From Ampelocalamus luodianensis (Eukaryota; Streptophyta; Magnoliopsida; Poales; Poaceae): a DNA stretch of 64,000 nt. The DNA lies in NCBI GenBank assembly GCA_036346255.1, contig CM070631.1, positions 27,512,339-27,576,338 of the forward strand, read 5' to 3'. The notes beneath the pieces are model-generated. The model was not told the origin of the DNA. It did no database searches and worked only from the letters and a program-made list of their open reading frames with translations. Both the position numbers and the translations under genes were made by a program. Below, one piece after another: positions 12,716 to 22,726 of the stretch (position 1 is the stretch's first letter; each line of letters starts with the position of its first letter).

Positions 12716-15536
12716 TGTAATACCCAGATCGTTGGTTCTGTGAGGTTTTAATTTTTATAAGTGGTGACGCAGAGTCGCTGCTTAATCAATTTATCGCGGA
12801 AAGAAAGAAAGAAAGATTATTAAATTTGTGAGTCGGATTTAGGTTGAATTAAACAATTAAATAGCTGTTAATTAAGTAAAAACAGTAAGGAGAGTGGGCT
12901 TACCACCTTGGGCCAGGGGGCCCAAGAGGTGGCCACACCCCTTTTTCTTGCCCTAGCCACCCCCTTACCCCTTGGCCGACCCCCTCCTCCCTGCTTTTCC
13001 CCTGCCGCCACACCTCCTCCTTGCGCTCCCTCAACCCAAGTTGCTGCCTGCGCCTCTCCTTTGCCAAGTTGCTGCCCTTTGCAAGAAGGAAAAGAGAAGA
13101 AGGAGAAGAAGGAGAGGAAGGAGAAGAAGGAGGAAAGGAGAAGAAGAACTCGCGTGGGGATTGGTTCAGCAAGCTAGCGGTTCTACAAGGGTAACGAGAT
13201 GCCTTCCCGCTGTTTGATCCATAGTAGATGCAAACCGATTAGAATTGTTGGTTAATTGTTGGGCTGCAGAAGATTCAATTCTGTCCAGTATCTTGCGTGG
13301 GTTTTTCGTGTATTTAGAGGCTGAATTTTAAGATTCCATCTCCTAGAGTTATGTGGGTTATGTCGTTATCTTTCAGTAGCCGCGAAGATCACTCGATTCC
13401 GAGGTCTGAGTCAAAAGTTATGGTCAATTTAGTATCTGCTGCCAGAAATCTGACGAGAATAAACTGTCTGGATATTTCCTAAAATATGATAGGGAAATTG
13501 GAAGAATCTGAAAGTTCACCCAACTAGGTTATTGTAGGTAATTCGATAACCTTTTCAGATTGATAAAGAACGATCAATTCGGAGTTACCTATTAAAAGTT
13601 ACGGTCATTTTAGTTTTGCTGTTTGATTGTGTAGGCAGTTTCTGTACTGAAAGTTCAGACAATGGTTAGCCTAATATTTTGGCCGAATTGGTTTTTCGTG
13701 TCAACTAGAGTATTGTAGATTAGTCAGTTAGGAATCTACAGAAATTGGGTTTACCTCTTTGACTTCCTGTTCATGAGTTATGTCAATTACCGTGCGCTGT
13801 CCAGGAACGGTATATGGCAGGAAACGTTGTTTTCAGTTTCAGCTTTGTAAACTCGCTTTGAGTCGCCAAGTAAGCGATGTAGAATGCCGATTAGTAGCGC
13901 TGAGTATATTATGTCTTAATTGAAATTATTTTACCTGTTTAGGAGGTGAAGCCTCAGGTTTAGGAGTATCATCTTTGCCGCTAACGCGCGCATCGTGGAA
14001 GGCAAGTAAATGTAGCGTTTGTGCTACGGTTTAACCCGCTTTTCTTACTACTTGCACTATGCATGATTGACGTAGTGTTAAATGATATGCCATGGTTACA
14101 TGTTTTCTAAGTAATAATGTGGTAGCAAGATATTAATCAATTGCTATGTTTGGATGAGTTTGGGTAGTATTGTGGTAATTCGCGAATGAGCCAAATGCGG
14201 AATATGAGAATAAACTCAAGGTGGACATGTTGATAATTCATTGTGGTTATTTTCATGATGATCATGTGGTGGTCTATGTGATAGAGTTTCATCTAGAGCG
14301 ATTGATTTTGATCTTGGTGAATCGGGTGTGGGTTATGTGGTAATGGTCTTATGACACGTTGGTATTGTGCTTAATGAGACACATGTGGATTATGAGAAAA
14401 TATTCATGATGAGTACGTTGTTGATCTCCGTGGTTAAATTCTTGTGGTTTATGATTATCATATCATATCATTCATGACATATCATGACATTTGCATTGTG
14501 GATGTCGCCGCTTATAGCCGCGATCAGACGTACAACATCGCATTGTCAGAAAGACGATGCATACCTTTACCTTGTTGGGTAAAGGTGCAGTGGAGCATAG
14601 CATACATATGCATTGCATTGTGGAAAGATCATTTGCATTCTTATGCAAGATATTGAGGTGAATTTATTTTACAATCAAACGCAACTTCATAGTTGCAATG
14701 TGGAAATTGACTCATGAGAGTCTCTTGTGGAATGAGTAATGTGGTTGTGGTTGTGGAATGGGGTTTATCCCTTGTGGTATGGTAGAGGTTGTGATTGTGG
14801 CATGAGATTCTTCTCTTGTGGTAATCGTGATAGCAGTTGTGGATGTGAGAAATAGTAAAGTTATGAGGTAAAACATGTTAATACTCTATTGTCATTGGTA
14901 GTGGTAGTGGTGAATAATATGAAGCGAGCTTGATCAAGATTTTGTTGTTAATATTTTACTATCTTTGGTAGTAAATATGGTTGAGGCTATAATTGTGTTC
15001 ATTATGAGAATTGGATATTGATGCTTAATATCTTTGTAGTTTAATTAGCTTGTAAATGAATGTGGATTCACATTATGGATGTGGACATATGGATACTTTA
15101 ATGATGTTGTATATTTATTTGTAGTCCGATTAGCTGTTAAATCAGTTTGCTTGCTTCGAGATTTTTATCTCACCCTTGTTTCCCCTCATGTGTGATTGTT
15201 GAGCATTCATGGATGGGTAGAGCGCACCACAATAATGCACTTGGTTCATCAACTCATGTTGTAATAAAGACGATGAAATTCTAGCCAAATGCTTACCTAT
15301 TTGTGGATGATTATGTTGTTAAATAAGGATGGACTTGTGAACCATTCTTTGTTTAATCTGCTAGAGGTTGTTTAATTATTGAACTTGTTACCGCTCATCT
15401 TTATTCCTTAGTTGTTTATGCTTCCGCTTAGTGCTTCTTGTCTAGAGTTGTCGCGAATTAATTTTGTCTTGAAATTATTGGCTAGTCAGAGAGTGGTTAA
15501 GTAGCATTCCAGGTAATGTGGATCCCGGGTGTTACA
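12716..15536 (+). repeat. 3' LTR of nested gypsy element (2821 bp)
   Basis: Second full copy of 6486-9334, same TGTAATACCC start and GTGTTACA end, followed by the duplicated target CAACT. It differs from the 5' LTR by small indels, many at CAG/CTG/CCG. The part from about 14155 onward is repeated once more at 18402. Confidence 0.93.
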
Positions 15537-18240
15537 CAACTCCAAGAACTTCAAGACAAGGGGTTTGTTAGACCGAGCTCCTCACCTTGGGGATGTCCTA
15601 CCATCTTTGTCAAAAATAAAGACAAGAGTTTGCGGATGATGTGTTGACTACCGTCCGTTAAATGAAGTCACTATCAAAATAAATATCCGCTTCTGATTGA
15701 TGATTTATTCGATCAATTGAGTGGATCCCAAGTATTCTCAAGGTTGATTTGCGCTTGGGCTATCATCAAATTAAGGTTTGAATCAAGACATTCCAAGACA
15801 AAGATTCTCTACTCGGTATGGTCTATACGAGTACATCGTCATGTCTTTTGTCCGATTTAATGCACCGCTTACTTCATGAATCTTATGAATTCAGTTTTCA
15901 TGGAGTATTTGGATAAGTTTGTTGTTGTATTCATCGATGACATCCTCATCTACTCAAAGTCCGATGAAGAACACGAGCAACATTTGAGGCTTGTGTTGGA
16001 AAAGCTTCACAACATCGCTTTATGCCAAATTCAAGAAATGCGAGTTCGCTTTATGAAGTTAGTTTCTTGGGACATGTCCTATCCAGGGGTATTGCTGTTG
16101 ATCCAAGAAAAGTACAAGATGTCCTTGATTGGAGACAACCCGAAACATTATCGATATTCGCAGCTTTCTTGGACTTGCGGTTACTACCGCCGTTTCATCC
16201 GTAACTTCTCCAAAATTGCAAGACCAATGACTCAACTTCTAAAGAAAGAAAAGAAGTTCAATGGTCGCTCAATGTGAGGAGAGCTTTCAGATCCTAAAGG
16301 AATGCTTGACCAAAGCTCCAAACTTATCCCGCCCGACATTCACCGTAGCTTTGACATTTATCTGCATGCATCTCGCCATGGGCTCGGTTGTATTCTTATG
16401 CAAGAGGGCCAAGTAGTGGCTTATGCATCAAGGCAATTAAGACCTCATGAGTTGAATTATCTCACTCACGATTTGGAGCTCGCAGCAGTTGTTCATGCTC
16501 TCAAGATTTGGCAACATTACCTCATCGGTAATCGCTTCGCGTAAATCTACACCGCCACAAGAGTCTTAAATATATCTTCACCCAAGCCGATCTGAACTTG
16601 AGGCAAAGAAGATGGCTTGAGTTGATCAAATATTATGATTTTGGACTCCATTATCATCCAGAAAAGCAAATGTGGTTGCCGATGCCCTAAGCGTAAAGTC
16701 TCGCAGCAACTCATTTATGGAACTCCCATTTCAAAGAGCTTGTGTCTTTGCGCGGCAACGCCCGCACTGGAGATAATTGAAGAAGGTTCTCTTGCTGCCC
16801 TTAGTGTGAATTTTACACTTGAGGACCAGATTAGAGAAGCCTGTAAGACCGATGAGGAGATAGCTCAACCGGGAAGAAGTAAAGCAAGGCAAGGCCAAGT
16901 GCTTTAAAGAAGATGCACAAGGCACCTTATGGTTTGGAAACCGTTGGTGGTGCCTTGCGATCACGCTCTGAGAGAACTAATTTCAAGGAGGCCCATGACT
17001 CCAAGTTCTCTATCCACCTGTAGCACCAAGATGTACCAAGATCTTAAGAAGCGCTATGGTGGAGCCGAATGAAACGACACATCGCTCAATTTGTTGACGA
17101 GTGTGATGTATACCAAAGAGTTAAGGCCGAGCATTTGAAACCGGCAGCACTCTACAACCCCGCCATTCCCAAGTGGAAATGGGAAGAAGTGGGCATGGAT
17201 TTTATCACCGGCCTCCCAAAACTCTCAAGTGGGTCCGATTCTATCTCGGTAATTGTTGACCGTCGACGAAGGTTGCTCACTTCATTCCTGGCCAAGACCA
17301 CCTACCATGGGGATAAGTTAGCCGAGCTTTATATCTCCAGAATTGTTTGTCTCCATGGTATACCAAAAGTCATCATTTCGATAGAGGTCCTCGGCTCACA
17401 TCTTACTCGAAGTGCTTACATAAAGCAATGGCGATTATCAATCTATCTTTCAGCTTCCGCTACCACCCACAAACAGATGGGCATCAAAGGGTGAATCAAA
17501 TTTTGGAAGATCTTCTTCGAGCATGTGTGCTGTCCTATAGCAAGAACTGGAGAAATATTTACCATTTGCGGAGTTCTCTACAACAATAGCTTCCAATCAA
17601 GCATTCAAATGTCACCATTCAAGCATTGTATGGGAGCTTGTAGGACACCCTTGAACTGGTCCGAAGCCGGGAGAGGCCATTTATGGTCCAACCTTGGTAG
17701 AGGATGCGTAAGAACAAGTTCGTGTCATCCGCGAACGACTTCTCTGACGACTCAATCTCGTCGAAGTCCTATGCCGACCGTCCGCCGCCGTGGAGTTGAG
17801 CTTTGAGGTGGATGATCATGTCTATCTTAAGGTTTCTCCAATGAAAGGAACACATCGTTTCCAAGTCAAAGGTAAATTGGCACCTCGATACATCTGACCT
17901 TTCCGAATTCTAGCAAAGTTGGGACCGTGGCTTATCAAATAGAATTTCCACCATCGCTATGGATGTGCATGATGTTTTCCATGTCTCTCAACTAAGAAAG
18001 TGTCTCCGCATTCCATCTGAGGAAACTAAGTTGGAAGAACTCGACTTGCAATCCGATCTTTCTTATCGGAGCACCGATTCGCATTCTTGAAGAAAAGGAG
18101 CGCAAGACGCAAATCGCAACATCAAATTCGTCAGGTTCAATGGAGCAACCATAACTGAAGATGAAGCAATTTGGGAGCGTGAAGATCAACTACGAGCTAG
18201 CTATCCAGATCTTTTCCTTCTACCTAGCGTGTCTTCAAAT
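15537..18240 (+). pseudogene. First copy of outer pol (RT-RNase H-integrase), heavily frameshifted
   Basis: It continues the RT frame broken at 6485 (QELQDKGFVRPSSSPWG) and runs through the RT active-site segment (VVFIDDILIYS, near 15930), RNase H (GLGCILMQEGQVVAYASRQL, near 16380), the integrase core (MDFITGLPK near 17195; ISRIVCLHGIPKV near 17335) and the C-terminal segments (DVHDVFHVSQ near 17965). It changes frame more than a dozen times; the longest open pieces are 15876-16277 and 17069-17494. Compared with the second copy, most differences are one- to four-base changes at CTG, CAG, CCGG or CGG. Following sequence 18241-18401 is the untranslated 3' end of the element. Confidence 0.85.
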
Positions 18241-18401
18241 CAAGAAAGGAAAGTTTAAACAAAGCAATGGGAAGAAACATTGTAATAGCCATTCCTTGTA
18301 ACCTTACAAAGATATCATAGTACTATCTTTGAAGAAAATCAATACAACTGATGTGATGTCTTCTTGTAAAACTTTTCTATCCAACTTCCACTTCTATCGA
18401 T

Positions 18402-19793
18402 TATGTTTGGATGAGTTTGGGTAGTATTGTGGTAATTCGCGTAATGAGCCAAATGCGGAATATGAGAATAAACTCAAGGTGGACATGTTGATAATTCATT
18501 GTGGTTATTTTCATGATGATCATGTGGTGGTCTATGTGATAGAGTTTCATCTAGAGCGATTGATTTTGATCTTGGTGAATCGGGTGTGGGTTATGTGGTA
18601 ATGGTCTTATGACACGTTGGTATTGTGCTTAATGAGACACATGTGGATTATGAGAAAATATTCATGATGAGTACGTTGTTGATCTCCGTGGTTAAATTCT
18701 TGTGGTTTATGATTATCATATCATATCATTCATGACATATCATGACATTTGCATTGTGGATGTCGCCGCTTATAGCCGCGATCAGACTGGGTACAACATC
18801 GCATTGTCAGTAAGACGATGCATACCTTTACCTTGTTGGGTAAAGGTGCATGGAGCATAGCATACATATGCATTGCATTGTGGAAAGATCATTTGCATTC
18901 TTATGCAAGATATTGAGGTGAATTTATTTTACAATCAAACGCAACTTCATAGTTGCAATGTGGAAATTGACTCATGAGAGTCTCTTGTGGAATGAGTAAT
19001 GTGGTTGTGGTTGTGGAATGGGTTTATCCTTGTGGTATGGTAGAGGTTGTGATTGTGGCATGAGATTCTTCTCTCTTGTGGTAATCGTTGATAGCATTGT
19101 GGATGTGAGAAATAGTAAAGTTATGAGGTAAAACATGTTAATACTCTATTGTCATTGGTAGTGGTAGTGGTGAATAATATGAAGCAGTTGATCAAGATTT
19201 TGTTGTTAATATTTTACTATCTTTGGTAGTAAATATGGTTGAGGCTATAATTGTGTTCATTATGAGAATTGGATATTGATGCTTAATATCTTTGTAGTTT
19301 AATTAGCTTGTAAATGAATGTGGATTCACATTATGGATGTGGACATATGGATACTTTAATGATGTTGTATATTTATTTGTAGTCCGATTAGCTCATAAAT
19401 GCTTTGCTTGCTGAGATTTTTATCTCACCCTTGTTTCCCCTACAGTGATTGTTGAGCATTCATGGGATGGGTAGAGCGGCACCACAATAATGCACTTGGT
19501 TCATCAACTCATGTTGTAATAAAGACGATGAAATTCTAGCCAAATGCTTACCTATTTGTGGATGATTATGTTGTTAAATAAGGATGGACTTGTGAACCAT
19601 TCTTTGTTTAATCTGCTAGAGGTTGTTTAATTATTGAACTTGTTACCGTCATCTTTATTCCTTAGTTGTTTATGCTTCCGCTTAGTGCTTCTTGTCTAGA
19701 GTTGCTGCCGAATTAATTTTGTCTTGAAATTATTGGCTAGCTGTAGAGTGGTTAAGTAGCATTCCAGGGTAATGTGGATCCTGGGGTGTTACA
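18402..19793 (+). repeat. Third, partial copy of the nested element's LTR (second half)
   Basis: It matches 14155-15536 and begins abruptly in mid-LTR at the duplication breakpoint. It ends GTGTTACA and is again followed by CAACT. It is not a separate insertion, because its 5' end is missing and both neighbours match the duplication unit. It carries the clearest version of the hairpin TGAGAT-TTTT-ATCTCA (19412-19427) followed by CCCCTACAG (acceptor-like, ending 19445). Confidence 0.9.
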
Positions 19794-20837
19794 CAACTCC
19801 AAGAACTTCAAGACAAGGGGTTTGTTAGACCGAGCTCCTCACCTTGGGGATGTCCGGCCATCTTTGTCAAAAATAAAGACAAGAGTTTGCGGATGTGTGT
19901 TGACTACCGTCCGTTAAATGAAGTCACTATCAAAAATAAATATCCGCTTCCTCGGATTGATGATTTATTCGATCAATTGAGTGGATCCCAAGTATTCTCC
20001 AAGGTTGATTTGCGCTTGGGCTATCATCAAATTAAGGTTTGAATCAAGACATTCAAAGACAAAGATTCTCTACTCGTGTATGGTCTATACGAGTACACTG
20101 TCATGTCTTTTGGTCTGACGAATGCACCGGCTTACTTCATGAATCTTATGAATTCAGTTTTCATGGAGTATTTGGATAAGTTTGTTGTTGTATTCATCGA
20201 TGACATCCTCATCTACTCAAAGTCTGATGAAGAACACGAGCAACATTTGAGGCTTGTGTTGGAAAAGCTTCGTCAACATCAGCTTTATGCCAAATTCAGC
20301 AAATGCGAGTTCTGGCTTTATGAAGTTAGTTTCTTGGGACATGTCCTATCCAGGGGCGGTATTGCTGTTGATCCAAGAAAAGTACAAGATGTCCTTGATT
20401 GGAGACAACCCAGAAACATTACTGATATTCGCAGTTTTCTTGGACTTGCGGGTTACTACCGCCGTTTCATCCAGAACTTCTCCAAAATTGCAAGACCAAT
20501 GACTCAACTTCTAAAGAAAGAAAAGAAGTTCGAATGGTCGCCTGAATGTGAGGAGAGCTTTCAGATCCTAAAGGAATGCTTGACCAAAGCTCCAGTACTT
20601 ATCCTGCCCGACATTCACCAGAGCTTTGACATTTACTGCGATGCATCTCGCCATGGGCTCGGTTGTATTCTTATGCAAGAGGGCCAAGTAGTGGCTTATG
20701 CATCAAGGCAATTAAGACCTCATGAGTTGAATTATCTCACTCACGATTTGGAGCTCGCAGCAGTTGTTCATGCTCAAGATTTGGCAACATTACCTCATCG
20801 GTGTCGCTATAAATCTACACCGCCACAAGAGTCTTAA
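19794..20837 (+). pseudogene. Second copy of outer pol: reverse transcriptase and RNase H
   Basis: RT copies element RNA into DNA and RNase H removes the template. The sequence starts at the duplicated CAACT with the RT frame (ELQDKGFVRPSSSPWGCPAI; VDYRPLNEV near 19900; SGSQVFSKVDLRLGYHQIKV near 19980), then hits TGA at 20041. From 20076 it is open for 253 residues: YGLYEYTVMSFGLTNAP (residues 2-18), the active site FIDDILIYS (Asp42-Asp43), the thumb/connection (GLAGYYRRFI), and RNase H with Asp189 in CDASRHGLG. The frame breaks near 20780, where HAQDLATLPHRC replaces the expected continuation, two bases being absent relative to the first copy. Met at 20076 is not a real start; it is an internal part of a polyprotein. 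Confidence 0.85.
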
Positions 20838-20900
20838 ATATATCTTCACCTGCCGATCTGAACTTGAGGCAAAGAAGATGGCTTGAGTTGATCAAATATT

Positions 20901-22514
20901 ATGATTTTGGACTCCATTATCATCCAGAAAAGCAAATGTGGTTGCCGATGCCCTAAGCGTAAAGTCTCGCAGCAATCTGCATCAGAACTCCCATTTCAAA
21001 GAAGGCTTGTGCTGCGTGCAACGCTCTGCACTGAGATAATTGAAGAAGGTTCTCTTGCTGCCCTTAGTGTGAATTTTACACTTGAGGACCAGATTAGAGA
21101 AGCCCAGAAGACTGATGAGGAGATAGCTCAAATCCGGGAAGAAGTAAAGCAAGGCAAGGCCAAGTGCTTTAAAGAAGATGCACAAGGCACCTTATGGTTT
21201 GGAAACCGGTTGGTGGTGCCTTGCGATCACGCCTTGAGAGAACTAATTCTCAAGGAGGCCCATGACTCCAAGTTCTCTATCCACCCAGGTAGCACCAAGA
21301 TGTACCAAGATCTTAAGAAGCGGCTATGGTGGAGCCGAATGAAACGACACATCGCTCAATTTGTTGACGAGTGTGATGTATACCAAAGAGTTAAGGCCGA
21401 GCATTTGAAACCGGCAGGCACTCTACAACCCCTGCCCATTCCCAAGTGGAAATGGGAAGAAGTGGGCATGGATTTTATCACCGGCCTCCCAAAAACTCAA
21501 GCTGGGTCTGATTCTATCTGGGTAATTGTTGACCGTCTGACGAAGGTTGCTCACTTCATTCCGGTCAAGACCACCTACCATGGGGATAAGTTAGCCGAGC
21601 TTTATATCTCCAGAATTGTTTGTCTCCATGGTATACCAAAAGTCATCATTTCAGATAGAGGTCCTCAGTTCACATCTTACTTCTGGAAGTGCTTACATAA
21701 AGCAATGGCGACCAATCTATCTTTCAGTTCCGCTTACCACCCACAAACAGATGGGCAGACTGAAAGGGTGAATCAAATTTTGGAAGATCTTCTTCGAGCA
21801 TGTGTGCTGTCCTATAGCAAGAACTGGGAGAAATATTTACCATTTGCGGAGTTCTCCTACAACAATAGCTTCCAATCAAGCATTCAAATGTCACCATTCG
21901 AAGCATTGTATGGGAGAGCTTGTAGGACACCCTTGAACTGGTCCGAAGCCGGGGAGAGGCCATTTTATGGTCCAACCTTGGTAGAGGATGCAGAAGAACA
22001 AGTTCGTGTCATCCGCGAACGACTTCGGACGACTCAATCTCGTCAGAAGTCCTATGCCGACCGTCGTCGTCGTGAGTTGAGCTTTGAGGTGGATGATCAT
22101 GTCTATCTTAAGGTTTCTCCAATGAAAGGAACACATCGTTTCCAAGTCAAAGGTAAATTGGCACCTCGATACATCGGACCTTTCCGAATTCTAGCAAAGT
22201 TGGGACCGGTGGCTTATCAAATAGAATTTCCACCATCGCTTGCGGATGTGCATGATGTTTTCCATGTCTCTCAACTAAGAAAGTGTCTCCGCATTCCATC
22301 GGAGGAAACTAAGTTGGAAGAACTCGACTTGCAATCCGATCTTTCTTATCGGGAGCACCCGATTCGCATTCTTGAAGAAAAGGAGCGCAAGACGCGAAAT
22401 CGCAACATCAAATTCGTCAAGGTTCAATGGAGCAACCATACTGAAGATGAAGCAATTTGGGAGCGTGAAGATCAACTACGAGCTAGCTATCCAGATCTTT
22501 TTCCTTCTACCTAG
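20901..22514 (+). CDS. Gypsy integrase with chromodomain-like C-terminus (open 537-codon frame of a polyprotein)
   Basis: Integrase inserts element DNA into the host chromosome. The frame is open from 20901 to TAG at 22514, the longest element frame in the window; the Met is not a real start, since the domain is normally cut from Gag-Pol. Residues 1-60 are linker. A zinc-binding domain follows: His121, His128 and Cys158 are present, but the fourth ligand position is Tyr161 (CDVY), so the zinc site looks broken. The catalytic core has Asp191 (MDFITG), Asp252 (SDRGPQF) and Glu288 (TERVNQ) with the D-35-E spacing intact. GPFRILAKLGPVAYQ (about 426-440) and DVFHVSQLRKCL mark the C-terminal domain. 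Residues about 484-533 (HPIRILEEK...VQWSNHTEDEAIWERE) resemble the chromodomain-like tail of chromoviruses, which targets integration. It lies about 200 bp before the polypurine tract. Confidence 0.85.
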   Translation: MILDSIIIQKSKCGCRCPKRKVSQQSASELPFQRRLVLRATLCTEIIEEGSLAALSVNFTLEDQIREAQKTDEEIAQIREEVKQGKAKCFKEDAQGTLWFGNRLVVPCDHALRELILKEAHDSKFSIHPGSTKMYQDLKKRLWWSRMKRHIAQFVDECDVYQRVKAEHLKPAGTLQPLPIPKWKWEEVGMDFITGLPKTQAGSDSIWVIVDRLTKVAHFIPVKTTYHGDKLAELYISRIVCLHGIPKVIISDRGPQFTSYFWKCLHKAMATNLSFSSAYHPQTDGQTERVNQILEDLLRACVLSYSKNWEKYLPFAEFSYNNSFQSSIQMSPFEALYGRACRTPLNWSEAGERPFYGPTLVEDAEEQVRVIRERLRTTQSRQKSYADRRRRELSFEVDDHVYLKVSPMKGTHRFQVKGKLAPRYIGPFRILAKLGPVAYQIEFPPSLADVHDVFHVSQLRKCLRIPSEETKLEELDLQSDLSYREHPIRILEEKERKTRNRNIKFVKVQWSNHTEDEAIWEREDQLRASYPDLFPST

Positions 22515-22711
22515 CGTGTCTTCAAATCAAGAAAGGAAAGTTTAAACAAAGCAATGGGAAGAAACATTGTAATAGCCATTCCTTGTAACCTTACAAAGAT
22601 ATCATAGTACTATCTTTGAAGAAAATCAATACAACGGATGTGATGTCTTCTTGTAAAACTTTTCTATCCAACTTCCACCCTATCGATCTCGGGGTCGAGA
22701 TCTTTTGTAAC

Positions 22712-22726
22712 GGGGGGGGGGGGGGG
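22712..22726 (+). other. Polypurine tract: run of 15 G
   Basis: C followed by G15 and a T sits directly against the 3' LTR start (TGTCACATCCCC at 22728). This is the position of the plus-strand primer in LTR elements. A pure G run is an unusual form and could fold as a G-quadruplex; its exact length may be unreliable. Confidence 0.85.

Larger units (their letters stand above)
6486..15536 (+). mobile_element. Nested Ty3/Gypsy element with full LTRs and a nearly coding-free interior
   Basis: It begins TGTAATACCCAGATCG at 6486 and ends GGGTGTTACA at 15536, and is flanked on both sides by CAACT (6481-6485 and 15537-15541), a perfect 5-bp target-site duplication. The target reading frame (outer RT) resumes exactly at the duplication. 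LTRs are 6486-9334 and 12716-15536. The interior (9335-12715, 3381 bp) has only a scrap of integrase C-terminus next to the 3' LTR. It therefore looks like a large non-autonomous derivative (LARD-like) mobilised by proteins made elsewhere. It inserted after the outer element. Confidence 0.95.
14155..22684 (+). repeat. Tandem duplication, unit about 4.25 kb (half inner LTR + outer pol)
   Basis: The block 14155-18401 (second half of the inner 3' LTR followed by the outer element's RT-to-integrase region) is repeated directly from 18402. Landmarks are offset by about 4.25 kb: the TATGTTTGGATGAG junction at 14155 and 18402, the LTR end plus CAACT at 15536 and 19793, and the pol end ACTTTTCTATCCAACTTCCAC near 18370 and 22660. 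The breakpoint joins the tail of pol (CTTCTATCGAT at 18400) to mid-LTR. Because it contains the inner LTR and its TSD, it arose after the nested insertion. The first copy has many more frameshifts than the second. A real duplication and an assembly error are both possible. Confidence 0.88.

Noticed and set aside
18402..19793. Considered as an independent solo LTR insertion
   Set aside because: It lacks the LTR 5' half and its borders coincide with the tandem duplication, so it is part of that event.
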